Assembly (NCBI GenBank): GCA_019323525.1
Contig: JAHWHD010000060.1
Location: 1-42,080 of the forward strand
Direction: 5' to 3'
DNA from: Candidatus Woesearchaeota archaeon
GTDB taxonomy: Archaea; Nanobdellota; Nanobdellia; Woesearchaeales; JAHWHD01
DNA length: 42,080 bases
Shown one piece after another: positions 1-9,160 of this stretch. A program made the translations under genes and the position numbers. Positions within the stretch are counted from its first letter, which is position 1. Each line of letters begins with the position of its first letter. The notes below the pieces were generated by a model, which did no database searches, had not been told where the DNA came from, and worked only from the letters and a program-made list of their open reading frames with translations.

Positions 1-2
1 AT

Positions 3-83
3 GATTTCCAAGGCCTAATCCTAAGACCGCTAATCGCATACTCAGAAGAACAAATTAACGAAGAATTATCTAAAATCCGCTAA
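3..83 (+). CDS. 3' end of a gene that begins left of the window (unknown function)
   Basis: One plus-strand frame is open from the window edge to a TAA at 81-83. It gives a 26-residue C-terminus ending in SEEQINEELSKIR, which has the look of a genuine amphipathic terminal helix. It overlaps the last codons of the convergent acyltransferase gene by 14 bp, which fits the tight packing seen elsewhere here. The fragment is too short to assign a family, and it could be a chance open frame. Confidence 0.45.
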   Translation, partial: DFQGLILRPLIAYSEEQINEELSKIR

Positions 84-771
84 GTTCCCTAATCTCTTTC
101 ATTACTCTCTTAGTCAACTCGTCAGTTGCAGCATCTTCGTCAGAAGCATCAATCTGGAATTGCTCTCCAATCCTGACTATTACATCAGGTCGACGCATGA
201 TAACTGTGCCTCCCTTCGGAGTTTCTGAATATTCAATTCCCACGTCTTGATATGTAATGATATTGCCACTTTTATTCTGATACTTCACCAACCACCTCGC
301 CATATCAAAATCAGGTTTTCCGACCTCGCCAGGAACTCTCGTACCCTCGGGAGCTACAGGAACAAACTCGCCTCTGTCCAACAAATTATTGACATACCTT
401 AAGGCTTTACGAAGTTTAGCCGGACTAAAATCAGGGTCTTTTTGACGGCTAATGGGGATAGCCCCCAGTCTTTCAATCACCTTTCCAAACAATGTCCAGA
501 AAGCAGTCTTATAGAATTTATCATGGCCTGAACCGAACAATTGAGGCTTTGCAACACAGTTAAGATAATGCCCTTCATATGCATGGCCGAGCATCCACAG
601 ATCATCAAAATACTGATGTTTATAGCACACAACAACAGGACCTTTCTCAGGAATCCTCTCTCTGCGCTCTATACTAAGATTGTATATTCTAGGACATAAA
701 GTCCTGATTACCCCGCTTACAGTGAAATTATAAAACCAATCAACCCTTGTATTCTTAAATTCTTTACCCAT
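70..771 (-). CDS. PlsC-like lysophospholipid acyltransferase family protein
   Basis: LPLAT superfamily: such enzymes transfer an acyl group to a glycerol-phosphate-type acceptor at the membrane. From the ATG at 771 the product is 233 aa. The HX4D catalytic motif is visible as H52 and D57 in KHQYFDDLW, and the phosphate-binding EGTR motif is at 142-145. The frame continues upstream to a TTG at 789, but the ATG is preceded directly by GGGGGT and lies about 36 nt from a TATA element at 803-812, so I chose it. Archaeal membrane lipids are isoprenoid ethers, so the acyl donor and acceptor are unclear; a non-lipid acceptor is possible. Family assignment is strong, substrate unknown. Confidence 0.85.
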   Translation of the reverse strand: MGKEFKNTRVDWFYNFTVSGVIRTLCPRIYNLSIERRERIPEKGPVVVCYKHQYFDDLWMLGHAYEGHYLNCVAKPQLFGSGHDKFYKTAFWTLFGKVIERLGAIPISRQKDPDFSPAKLRKALRYVNNLLDRGEFVPVAPEGTRVPGEVGKPDFDMARWLVKYQNKSGNIITYQDVGIEYSETPKGGTVIMRRPDVIVRIGEQFQIDASDEDAATDELTKRVMKEIRELSGF

Positions 772-802
772 ACCCCCTAGAACAACCAAGTAATTTTAAA
801 AG

Positions 803-812
803 CTTTATATAC
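803..812 (-). promoter_or_regulatory. TATA element for the acyltransferase gene
   Basis: Reads GTATATAAAG on the minus strand. Transcription starting about 25 nt downstream would give a leader of roughly 10 nt carrying the GGGGGT before the ATG at 771. Confidence 0.55.
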
Positions 813-840
813 TCAAACATAACGATTTCACAAATACTTT

Positions 841-848
841 TTTAAATA
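841..848 (+). promoter_or_regulatory. TATA element for the thiolation gene
   Basis: TTTAAATA centred about 27 nt before the ATG at 872, so the transcript should be leaderless. It lies back to back with the acyltransferase promoter in the 100-bp divergent spacer. Confidence 0.6.
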
Positions 849-871
849 ACTCCTTATACTATAATAATAGT

Positions 872-1768
872 ATGAAATGCAAGAAATGCAAAAGGCAGGC
901 AATTGCTGACAATTACTGTAGAGACCATTATATCAGCCACATTGAAAATAAAGTTAAAACAACCATAGACAAATACAAGTTAATAAAAAAGAAAGATAGG
1001 GTTCTAGTAGCATTCTCTGGTGGCAAAGATTCAACAGTACTATTATATATACTCCATAAATTGGGGTATGATGTAGAAGCGATCACAATAAACGCGTTCA
1101 TAGGCAACTACTCAAAACAAAACCTTGCCAATGCTGAAAAGTTCTGTAAAAAGTACAAGATCAAGCTCCATCATGTTTCATTCAAGGAGAAGTTCGGCCA
1201 CTCTTTATGCTATCTAACGTCTTTATTTAAGTCAAAGGGTTACAAACTAAACTCTTGCACTGTGTGCGGAGTCTTAAGAAGATACTTGGTAAACAAGTTC
1301 TGCAGAAAACTAAAGGCAGATAAGGTTGCTCTAGGCCACAACATGGACGATGAAGCCCAGGCAATTATGATGAACTTCTTTAGAGGAAACCCTGAGATGT
1401 CTGCAAGAATCGGGCCAATCTCTGGCTTGATAAAAGACAAAAGATTTGTTCCAAGGATTAAACCACTCTATTTAATTTCAGAAAATGAGGTCGCCATATA
1501 CTCAAAACTAAATAATTTTGATGTTATTTATACAGACTGTCCTTGCTCAATCGCGTCTTATAGAAATTCCGTTAAAAAGGCTCTGAATGAATTAGAAAAA
1601 AAGAATAAGAATATTAAATACAACATAGTCAATAACTTTCTAAAGATACTTCCTAGATTAAAACAACATTTCCATACAGAAGAAGAACTAAAGTCATGCA
1701 AAAAGTGTGGAGAACCTGCAAGAAAAGAACTTTGTAAAACATGTGAACTATTGAAACTAGTAAAATGA
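872..1768 (+). CDS. tRNA 2-thiolation enzyme, TtuA/NcsA (Ncs6/CTU1) family
   Basis: Cytoplasmic ATP-pyrophosphatase that activates a tRNA uridine for sulfur transfer, at U54 (TtuA) or wobble U34 (NcsA/Ncs6). The 298-aa product has an N-terminal zinc knuckle (CKKCK, then C and H near residues 17-20), the PP-loop SGGKDST near residue 50, a central CTVC pair near 128-131 with a later Cys in DCPC that together form the usual Fe-S site, GHNMDDEAQ downstream, and a C-terminal zinc knuckle CKKCG/CKTC. The order and length are typical of this family. It begins at a leaderless ATG and its stop overlaps the next start by 4 bp (ATGA). U34 versus U54 specificity cannot be read from the sequence alone. 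Confidence 0.88.
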   Translation: MKCKKCKRQAIADNYCRDHYISHIENKVKTTIDKYKLIKKKDRVLVAFSGGKDSTVLLYILHKLGYDVEAITINAFIGNYSKQNLANAEKFCKKYKIKLHHVSFKEKFGHSLCYLTSLFKSKGYKLNSCTVCGVLRRYLVNKFCRKLKADKVALGHNMDDEAQAIMMNFFRGNPEMSARIGPISGLIKDKRFVPRIKPLYLISENEVAIYSKLNNFDVIYTDCPCSIASYRNSVKKALNELEKKNKNIKYNIVNNFLKILPRLKQHFHTEEELKSCKKCGEPARKELCKTCELLKLVK

Positions 1769-2424
1769 TAGATATCGTATTCCCCAAGAACAATGAAAAA
1801 GAATTTATCGATATAGGTGTTAAGCTAGGCCACAAAGAAATCTGTTTTGTCTATGATTTTAATGTTTTTGCAAAAATAAAGAGACTAACAACAAAGAAAA
1901 TAAAAATTAATTATGGAATCCTTGCCAACTACAAACAGCTCGACAGAGCAAGGAAATTATGCAATCTTGTCCTTGTAAAAAGTTCTGATAATAACAGAGC
2001 AGTATTCGAGCATTCTAAACCAGACATTGTTTTCTCTCTTGAAGATTCTAAGAGAGGTGATTTTATCTATTACAGAAACTCCGGCCTTAATCAAGTGTTC
2101 TGCAAACTTGCAAAGCGCAACGAAATTATTGTCGGTCTGTCTTTTGATTTAATTCTAAACTCAAGAAACAGACCAAGGCTTCTTGGAAGGATAATGCAGA
2201 ACATAAGATTATGCAAAAAGTATAAAGTTAAAGCAGTACTCGCTTCATTTGCAACCAAACCAGGTTACATGAGAAACCAAAAAGACCTTGAATCTTTAGG
2301 AAAAGTTCTTGGAATGGATACAAAGCAAGCAAAAGAGAATTCTGTGATAATAAAATTTAGAGTCAAAGAAAATAAAGAAGAAAAATCCCCAGATTTCATA
2401 GCTAAAGGAGCAAAACTAGTATAA
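1765..2424 (+). CDS. rnp3: Ribonuclease P protein component 3 (p30/Rpp30)
   Basis: Protein subunit of the archaeal RNase P ribonucleoprotein, which removes the 5' leader of pre-tRNA. It is 219 aa, the usual size, with a TIM-barrel PHP-like fold. Recognisable family signatures are RNSGLNQ around residue 109 and the FDLILNSRNRPRLLGRI stretch followed by a Lys-rich helix. The start codon overlaps the stop of the thiolation gene by 4 bp, suggesting coupled translation in a two-gene tRNA-processing operon. A new promoter follows immediately downstream. Confidence 0.85.
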   Translation: MIDIVFPKNNEKEFIDIGVKLGHKEICFVYDFNVFAKIKRLTTKKIKINYGILANYKQLDRARKLCNLVLVKSSDNNRAVFEHSKPDIVFSLEDSKRGDFIYYRNSGLNQVFCKLAKRNEIIVGLSFDLILNSRNRPRLLGRIMQNIRLCKKYKVKAVLASFATKPGYMRNQKDLESLGKVLGMDTKQAKENSVIIKFRVKENKEEKSPDFIAKGAKLV

Positions 2425-2437
2425 GAAAAAGAAAAAC

Positions 2438-2448
2438 ATTTATATATA
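2438..2448 (+). promoter_or_regulatory. TATA element for the secreted-protein cluster
   Basis: ATTTATATATA about 45-50 nt before the ATG at 2491. The expected start near 2470 gives a short leader that includes GAGGAG at 2480-2485, a good Shine-Dalgarno site. The same ACATTTATATATA string precedes the small membrane protein gene at 28050, which also has a Shine-Dalgarno site. Confidence 0.6.
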
Positions 2449-2490
2449 GCCATTTATTAAACTACTTATTTTGAAAAAAGAGGAGTGTAT

Positions 2491-5400
2491 ATGAAAAAAA
2501 GCTTGTTTTTATTCGTAGCTATATTTATAGTGTTATTATCTAGTTCTGTATTTGCAGCAACGTGCAACCCAAGAGGTCCAAAAGGCAATTACCAGAACCA
2601 CGCATGGTTTCAAGATATAGGGTACGGATGTCGTCTCTCAAATCCAAATGATTTCCGGGCAAGCTGGATCGCAGATAAAACTTGCAGCGTTTTTACAGGT
2701 TCTACAACCACAACAATTCCTAGTGAAGACCTGGGCTGCACCAATGCAGTAGCCCAGACTGGAACATACGTTGTTAGTCACTCAATCCCCCAAGGATATG
2801 GAAAAATGTACAAATTCCAAACATGGGTCTATGCACCAGTCCCTAAAACATTCAAGATATACATGACATACCTCTATGGTACAAACATGATTTACATATT
2901 TAATTCTCAAGGAGCTCAAATAGGCGTTTCAGGACCGCATTATACACCTAACAACCTAGTCATACAAGTTACTCTAAACCAAGGCTGGAATCGTATAGAA
3001 AATTATGTAGTAAGTTATGCGGTGGCTGGAAATATGTACATAGACGTGGGGAATGTCCCTATCAGTAACATGATTATAGGAATGCACTCTGAATCAGCAA
3101 TAGAACTTGATGCAGACGGCTCAAAAGAGTACTGTGAAGATATCCTATCAAATATGGAATGGCTTGAGAATGTAGGTTGTTGTGGCGATGATGGAGAACT
3201 CGATGATTCTGGGATATTATCTACAGACAACAAACAAGTTTGCGCATTCAACTACCTGAACGACAACAAATGGCACTGGCACAGCGCTGACGAGGTTTCA
3301 GAGATTCAAAACGCATACATGCACGCTACTAGAAAGACCGAAGCAGGAAACGCATTCTGGATTGTCTGTAAAGCAACAAACCTGGGAACTGTTGAAGACG
3401 GCAAGATCTGTGCATCTACTGCTGGCGGACCAAGATGGATAGATGCTGCAGGCGCAGACTCGTTCCTTAAGATAACAGAAATAGGCACTTACGACGCAAT
3501 AGGTACTGTTGAGCCAGGAGGTATTCCTGCAGTTTACGAGTGCCATACGCAGCCAGGGGCAAGTCCTGTTAGCGGCAAGTTACTTAGACCAGGAGATGCA
3601 GTACCTATTGATCCTGACTGGATCATTGACACTGATAAAGGCAAATCGTTCTTATGTACGGCACAGGCAGGAAGAGACATAATTCTTGAATGTTGCGATG
3701 GCTATTGTAAAAACATAGCTCAACCAGAAAAAACAGTAAAACCAGGCATGACATCTACATCCCTGACCCTTGAACCGACAAAGTCATTTACCATCCCGCT
3801 TCTACCAGACACCCATACTGTTGAGATTGAAAGACTAAAAAACTGGACAGATTTCCAGACACTTGAATTCGATATAAAATTCGACCAACCACCCAGTAGG
3901 ATTTATATAAAAACTGCATTGAATGAAGAGATATTCAGTGGAAAGATAGTAGACCACGCAAAGTCAGAATGGGCAGCAGATAGATGGATACATATATCTA
4001 TACCAATAACAGACTTACAAAATAAACAAGATATTGCTGAACTTGTTTTTACTGCAACAGCTCTGAAAACAAGTACAGTAGAAATAAGCGGTTTGATGGT
4101 CAAGAACCAAGACACCCAGTACTGTTCAGGAGAATATTTTATTTGGGTTAAAGACCTTGACGCAGAAGGGGTTTCTGTCAATAATCGACCACCTTACCAA
4201 TTTGTTTGTGATAAGCAAGCATCATATTCTTGGTCAGGGTCAAAGTGCTGTGGCGATGACACTTCTGAGTATTATGCAGACACATTGTACGGATGTTGGA
4301 ACAACGTACCTATTGAAATTAATAATACTGTAGCAAACGCATCAGGTTTAAGTGAACAGTATTCAGACTTGCTCTACTCGGATAACCAAGTATACAAGGT
4401 CTGTACAGACAGTTCAAAATATTCACAAAACCTTCCATTCTCAAACGCTGAATACTGTGAAATCGGCGGAGATTATTTCTGCTCTTATGAGAATAAATGG
4501 AGTAAAGAACCTTCTGGAGATGCTGTAAGTAGCCAAAGAAATACTACTAAAGAGGTTCCTGCAGGTCTAAACCTCTTAATTTCAAGAAACAAAGACCTTC
4601 TAGCTTCATGTGCTGACGGAATCATTAACAACGGCGAATACGGAGTAGACTGTGGCGGCGAGCTGTGCGATCCTTGCGATTTGGCTTGCGAAGTAAGAAC
4701 AGAATGTAGGGGTTCTGAGTTTGATATTCTTCACCTATCAGACAGGACAAACGCCAGAGCAGAACTTAACACATATAATAATTTTAAGTACAAAGTTTGC
4801 TGCAACTTCCCTGGAACACTTTCAACAAGCGTCACAAGTGGCGAGACACCATTGATAAGCCTTGACTCTGAAACTAATGCATTTGTTGAAGTCCCTGCTT
4901 TAGAAAACTATGGCATTGACCTGTATGCAAGCCTAAACCCTGGAAAACTAGAATGCGAAGTTAGACAAAACACGTGCGGAGACGATGCTTGCATCTTATC
5001 ACTATCTTCAAAAGATGGAAACGACTATACAAACCTGCATGTTGGGGAATGTGACTCCTATTATGATAAGTTATGTTGCGAAATCAACAATGAACCTAGC
5101 TGTATAGACAGTGATGGAGACTCAATGTATATCCCAGGAAGTGTCATAACAGAAAATGTAGAAGATTCTGGCGAATTTATAGATTCGTGCATAGACGAAA
5201 CAAATCTTAAGGAATATATCTGCTCAAACAACTTAAAATCCGAAAAAAGCTACTCTTGTAGCGAAGGTTGCTATAGCCAGTACAAAGTATGCAAAGATAC
5301 ACAAGCGCCAGTTTTAGAACTTGTAACTCCTGCAGGAGGCACAGCTACTGGAATAAGCACAGAGGTCTTAATCAGAGGTAATGAAGATATTTATTGTCAG

Positions 5401-5622
5401 GCTATTGGCTGGGGTTGGGAACCTACAACACCAGGATTAGGTATCGCACCTTTAATTGTAGTGCCGTCAATAGACCAGTTAATGACATACGATTTAACTA
5501 CAGAACATTCGTCAATATTAAATTTACGATCAGGAAGCACATCTACCTGGACCAAATATGAATGTTGGGACAGGCAAAAGAATTCAGGAGGACAAATTAC
5601 TGTTACAATCAACGCAGGGTGA
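2491..5622 (+). CDS. Large secreted Cys-rich surface protein (unknown function)
   Basis: 1043 aa from the ATG at 2491, chosen because GAGGAG stands 5 nt before it; the frame also offers a GTG at 2485. Residues 1-22 are a clear Sec signal peptide (Lys-Lys, a hydrophobic core, then VFA). A Thr-rich patch (STTTTIP) follows. The mature part has many Cys pairs, including two CCGDD units (near residues 230 and 585), a CADGIINNGEYGVDCGG unit near 712 with CDPC after it, and a C-terminal beta-sandwich-like segment. Repeated Cys knots and Asn-X-Ser/Thr sites suit an exported, disulfide-bonded, glycosylated protein. No enzyme motif is seen. First gene of a cluster of four exported proteins. The CCGDD and DCGG units recur in large proteins of Woesearchaeota-type archaea, from memory. 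Confidence 0.8.
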   Translation: MKKSLFLFVAIFIVLLSSSVFAATCNPRGPKGNYQNHAWFQDIGYGCRLSNPNDFRASWIADKTCSVFTGSTTTTIPSEDLGCTNAVAQTGTYVVSHSIPQGYGKMYKFQTWVYAPVPKTFKIYMTYLYGTNMIYIFNSQGAQIGVSGPHYTPNNLVIQVTLNQGWNRIENYVVSYAVAGNMYIDVGNVPISNMIIGMHSESAIELDADGSKEYCEDILSNMEWLENVGCCGDDGELDDSGILSTDNKQVCAFNYLNDNKWHWHSADEVSEIQNAYMHATRKTEAGNAFWIVCKATNLGTVEDGKICASTAGGPRWIDAAGADSFLKITEIGTYDAIGTVEPGGIPAVYECHTQPGASPVSGKLLRPGDAVPIDPDWIIDTDKGKSFLCTAQAGRDIILECCDGYCKNIAQPEKTVKPGMTSTSLTLEPTKSFTIPLLPDTHTVEIERLKNWTDFQTLEFDIKFDQPPSRIYIKTALNEEIFSGKIVDHAKSEWAADRWIHISIPITDLQNKQDIAELVFTATALKTSTVEISGLMVKNQDTQYCSGEYFIWVKDLDAEGVSVNNRPPYQFVCDKQASYSWSGSKCCGDDTSEYYADTLYGCWNNVPIEINNTVANASGLSEQYSDLLYSDNQVYKVCTDSSKYSQNLPFSNAEYCEIGGDYFCSYENKWSKEPSGDAVSSQRNTTKEVPAGLNLLISRNKDLLASCADGIINNGEYGVDCGGELCDPCDLACEVRTECRGSEFDILHLSDRTNARAELNTYNNFKYKVCCNFPGTLSTSVTSGETPLISLDSETNAFVEVPALENYGIDLYASLNPGKLECEVRQNTCGDDACILSLSSKDGNDYTNLHVGECDSYYDKLCCEINNEPSCIDSDGDSMYIPGSVITENVEDSGEFIDSCIDETNLKEYICSNNLKSEKSYSCSEGCYSQYKVCKDTQAPVLELVTPAGGTATGISTEVLIRGNEDIYCQAIGWGWEPTTPGLGIAPLIVVPSIDQLMTYDLTTEHSSILNLRSGSTSTWTKYECWDRQKNSGGQITVTINAG

Positions 5623-5626
5623 TAAA

Positions 5627-6079
5627 ATGAAAATCGAGATAAGCATTAAGAAAAAACATTTGTATATTTTAAGTATACTATTAATAGTCTGCTTTGGAAT
5701 ATTAGCTTCTGGAGCAATCGACAGGACAAAAGGTTGGCTATCTTTAGACAGGATCGCTACAGATTCAACAGGTAGCCTCAGTATAGATGAGAACGGAAAC
5801 GGAAAGATAGATACAGGCGTGTTAGAAGGAAACGTAATAGTAGATAGCGACGTATACTGGGAAAGATGCCACACAATGACTCCGCCTACAGGAACAAGTG
5901 TAGCCACACACAAAATCAACTTTGTTGCAGGATGCTGGGCTCAATGGACTTTTGAACAAAGCCACACTAACTTTCTGGGGGGGGAAATAACATCAGATTC
6001 AGGAACACAATTCTGCTGTTCGATGGAAGGCGCAGGAGGATACCATGGCTCTTACATGATAATCGCAGTACCAAAATAA
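5627..6079 (+). CDS. Small exported protein with an in-frame G8 tract (unknown function)
   Basis: 150 aa from the ATG at 5627. The frame is open further upstream inside the preceding gene, but this ATG follows GGGTGAT, a good match to the 16S anti-Shine-Dalgarno, and starts a signal peptide (basic MKIEISIKKK, then about 17 hydrophobic residues ending ASG). The mature part is small and Gly-rich with Cys at about 95, 106, 131 and 132, consistent with two disulfides. A run of eight G at 5977-5984 encodes LGGE; loss of one G would give an immediate AAA TAA stop. It starts 4 bp after the preceding stop and ends 10 bp before the next start, so it is in the same operon. Family not recognised. Confidence 0.75.
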   Translation: MKIEISIKKKHLYILSILLIVCFGILASGAIDRTKGWLSLDRIATDSTGSLSIDENGNGKIDTGVLEGNVIVDSDVYWERCHTMTPPTGTSVATHKINFVAGCWAQWTFEQSHTNFLGGEITSDSGTQFCCSMEGAGGYHGSYMIIAVPK

Positions 6080-6089
6080 ACAATAATAA

Positions 6090-9000
6090 ATGAATCGCAA
6101 AATTTACTTTGGACTCTGTATTTTTATTTGCATAGCTTTAGGTAGCTTTGTAAATGCTGGATACATCCCTATCCAAAACTGTGCAAGTGCCTGTGAAAAT
6201 GTATGTGCCTGGTCACATACATCAAGCACAAAATCAGGAACATATGGTTACTGTGATGGTTGGGTGTATTGTAGCGGCATTGATATACGAGGTTACAATT
6301 TTTATTCAGATACGCTCGGAGTCTATGGCAATTGCGGAACAACTAACTATGAAAATTACAACTATCAGATTGGCACAGATGGCGCAGGTCCAAAATGCTA
6401 TAAAGCGTACTTATGGTTCAGAAATGTATATGATGCATCAGGTTGTCCAGGTGACTGGATTGTTGGAGAACACGCCATGACCACAGACACAAACAGCCAT
6501 AGGTTCTCGTGGTCAAGTGTTACTGGGAACTCCATACAAATGACTGTATCAACATTCCCAACCAGATACATCTCAAAGATGGACTACCAATTCGCTGACC
6601 TTTCAAGCCATGGAGGCGGCGCCATGTTCAACCTGTACTGCCTTGACTGTGCAGATGGCAAATATCTTACAAACGGCCAAGGAGATTATATAAACACCCC
6701 TGGCAGATGTTGTGAAGGAACTGCAACATTTAACAACCCGGGAGCTAACAACCCTTGCTGTTACAAAGGTTCTATTTATGCAAGCGGAACCTCCAATGAC
6801 CAAAACCAATTATGTAGTGACGGAGTCTGGGGAAATTGCAACGATAATGACGAAGACGGCTATTATCTAGAACTTGGTTGCGGAACTCCTGATTGCGACG
6901 ATACTAATGCAAACATCCACCCAGGAGCTGGAGACATACCTTGCAATTATATTGATGAAGACTGCTCTGGATATGACGCAGGCACAGATAAAGATGGAGA
7001 CGGCTTTAAACTTGAAGGAGGATTATGCGGAGAAATAGACTGTGACGACTCTAACAAATTCAGATTCCCTGGAAGCACAGAACACTGCGACAACTATGAT
7101 AACGATTGCGATAACGAAGTTGACGAAAATTGCCTTGTAGCAAAAAGTTGGCACCAGATAACTGAATTAGAAGGATACAAGAAAGGAGATATTTCAACAG
7201 TTACAGCTTTCGAGGAAAAAGATAATTTGATCAAAATAGTTGATAATAACGAGTTCTCATACGGAATTAGCAATATTGAAGTTACAATCTCGGATCCTGG
7301 TTCTTACACATGCACAGCAACAGTTTACTGCATTTCTGGAAATATTAATCTAGCAGTTAATGCTAATGGAAATATTAAATCGTCGACTACTAATGATGTA
7401 ACTGGGGAATGGAGTGAACTCAAGACAAACGTTGACTTGGATAACAACGACGTTGTCAAAGTAATGCTACATACTGGAGCAGAAACAACATCAGAATGTT
7501 ATGTTGATAATGTAAAACTATTCAAAGGCGATATTGAATTCCCTCTGGAAGTTACAGCAGAGACGCCTCTAGCAGAAAAATCTTGCTGTCCTAAAGCTTA
7601 TTGCTGGAACGGAATCGAATGCGTGCCATCTGTTCCATTCATAAATGCCCAATCAAATCCAAAATCATTTAATATTGCAGGTGTTGGAAGTGTCGATTGG
7701 CAATCCTTGCCACAGCACGATAGGTTTGGACCTGACGCCTTCATTTGCTACAACAACGAAAGTAACGCAAAATGGACAAATGGTTATATTAAATACAGTT
7801 ATGATTATGAAGCTTCACCTGTTTCTGATAATTACGGTATATGCATCGATTCTAACCAGTGTTATAGATCTGGGCATTGCGTGTTTAACGGAGAGTTCTT
7901 TGGCGATCACTACTGCGAAAATGGAGCTTGGACATCTAGAACTAAACTGTTAGGAGAAAAAATGCTGGAGCTTGCAGGGTCTGACTACGACATATTCTGC
8001 GACGAATATAACTCAGCACTAAACAGACCACAGTATACTGTTGATGATACTGACACACTAACAATAATCAAAGGTACAAACTTAGGAACTACTTTATTCC
8101 CTAACTTCAAATGCGTAGCGAACTATCCAGGAGAAGAATCTGAACTACCTTGCACAAACAACTACTGCATTCTTGAAACTGACAATAAAGTATACCTTGG
8201 CACCAGTTTCAACTTCCCTATTGATGATCCAAATAACAAATTCTTATTATTAATAGAAAAAAACTGTGACTCTGCCTTAGAATCTACTGACGCAAACTAT
8301 CATCAGTGTTCAGGAGATACTTGGTACAACCTTGCAACAAACTCCATGATCCACTCCAAGGAGACGTTTATATTAACTAGCGAGATGAGTGCAGGAGAGA
8401 TCTTCATAAACATCTTTGTTCACCCAATACTTACGCTTACAAGCTTATTAAAGCCAACAAAAGAACAAATCTCAGTTTCAGGTATAGCTGATGTTCCTGT
8501 TGAGATAAGCTTCGCTAACGCTACGAGGGACTATAAAGTTATATACAGAGCTGAACAAGGAGACATGGAAGTCACAGGCGTAAAAGAATCTATAAGTAGC
8601 GCGCAGGAATACTATCACGTGATTTTCAAGAATTTCAAGACAAACGTATGCGATCGCGCAAAAGAACTAGGTCTTAGCTGCAAGATAACTGTAGACACAG
8701 CCCTAGATTACCCGATTTATAATGTAGTCACAACAAAAGACTTAGGCAATCTTGCGTCTTGGAAAGACCTGACTGCAAAGTTAAGATTAAAAGGAATTAC
8801 AAAAACAGGAACAACTCCTGATGCGCAGATAATTGACCTTCCTGAACAGATAAACATTTCACACGAACTAAGGCTAGAAGCCCAGACAAACGAAAACATA
8901 GTAGACTATTACTGGGATATCACACCAAGCGAAGGCAACATTGTAAGCGAAGTTTCAGGTTTCAATAGGACAGTTATTCTTGAAGATTACACAAAAACAG

Positions 9001-9128
9001 GAACCACAAAAGTACAGTTAATTGTAATAGGAACTGATGGGAAGTATAAAATCGCTTCCAAGGAAATTTGCGCATATGACGATGAAACTGACGCTGATAA
9101 AAACGGGGTTATTGACCAGTGCGCGTAA
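6090..9128 (+). CDS. Large secreted protein with MopE/thrombospondin-3-like Ca-binding units
   Basis: 1012 aa. Residues 1-23 form a signal peptide (NRK, hydrophobic core, VNA). Residues about 250-348 hold two tandem units with the pattern DxDEDGY..CGTPDCDD..HPGA..C..IDEDCSG and DKDGDGF..DCDD..FPGS..CDNYDNDCDNEVDENC, which match the putative metal-binding motif of MopE-like proteins and resemble thrombospondin type 3 calcium loops. Further on are SCCPKAYCWNG and DHYCENGAWTSRTKLL, both seen in large exported proteins of related archaea (from memory). The C-terminus has a PKD-like beta-domain and a last Asp-rich loop (DDETDADKNGVIDQCA). Probably a calcium-stabilised surface protein; ligand or partner unknown. 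Start lies 10 bp after the small exported protein. Confidence 0.8.
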   Translation: MNRKIYFGLCIFICIALGSFVNAGYIPIQNCASACENVCAWSHTSSTKSGTYGYCDGWVYCSGIDIRGYNFYSDTLGVYGNCGTTNYENYNYQIGTDGAGPKCYKAYLWFRNVYDASGCPGDWIVGEHAMTTDTNSHRFSWSSVTGNSIQMTVSTFPTRYISKMDYQFADLSSHGGGAMFNLYCLDCADGKYLTNGQGDYINTPGRCCEGTATFNNPGANNPCCYKGSIYASGTSNDQNQLCSDGVWGNCNDNDEDGYYLELGCGTPDCDDTNANIHPGAGDIPCNYIDEDCSGYDAGTDKDGDGFKLEGGLCGEIDCDDSNKFRFPGSTEHCDNYDNDCDNEVDENCLVAKSWHQITELEGYKKGDISTVTAFEEKDNLIKIVDNNEFSYGISNIEVTISDPGSYTCTATVYCISGNINLAVNANGNIKSSTTNDVTGEWSELKTNVDLDNNDVVKVMLHTGAETTSECYVDNVKLFKGDIEFPLEVTAETPLAEKSCCPKAYCWNGIECVPSVPFINAQSNPKSFNIAGVGSVDWQSLPQHDRFGPDAFICYNNESNAKWTNGYIKYSYDYEASPVSDNYGICIDSNQCYRSGHCVFNGEFFGDHYCENGAWTSRTKLLGEKMLELAGSDYDIFCDEYNSALNRPQYTVDDTDTLTIIKGTNLGTTLFPNFKCVANYPGEESELPCTNNYCILETDNKVYLGTSFNFPIDDPNNKFLLLIEKNCDSALESTDANYHQCSGDTWYNLATNSMIHSKETFILTSEMSAGEIFINIFVHPILTLTSLLKPTKEQISVSGIADVPVEISFANATRDYKVIYRAEQGDMEVTGVKESISSAQEYYHVIFKNFKTNVCDRAKELGLSCKITVDTALDYPIYNVVTTKDLGNLASWKDLTAKLRLKGITKTGTTPDAQIIDLPEQINISHELRLEAQTNENIVDYYWDITPSEGNIVSEVSGFNRTVILEDYTKTGTTKVQLIVIGTDGKYKIASKEICAYDDETDADKNGVIDQCA

Positions 9129-9138
9129 TATTTAAATA
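9129..9138 (+). promoter_or_regulatory. TATA element for the pilin-like gene
   Basis: TATTTAAATA directly after the preceding stop, centred 27 nt before the ATG at 9161. This predicts a leaderless transcript independent of the upstream operon. Confidence 0.6.
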
Positions 9139-9160
9139 TGCGGCTTCTTTAAATTAACTA

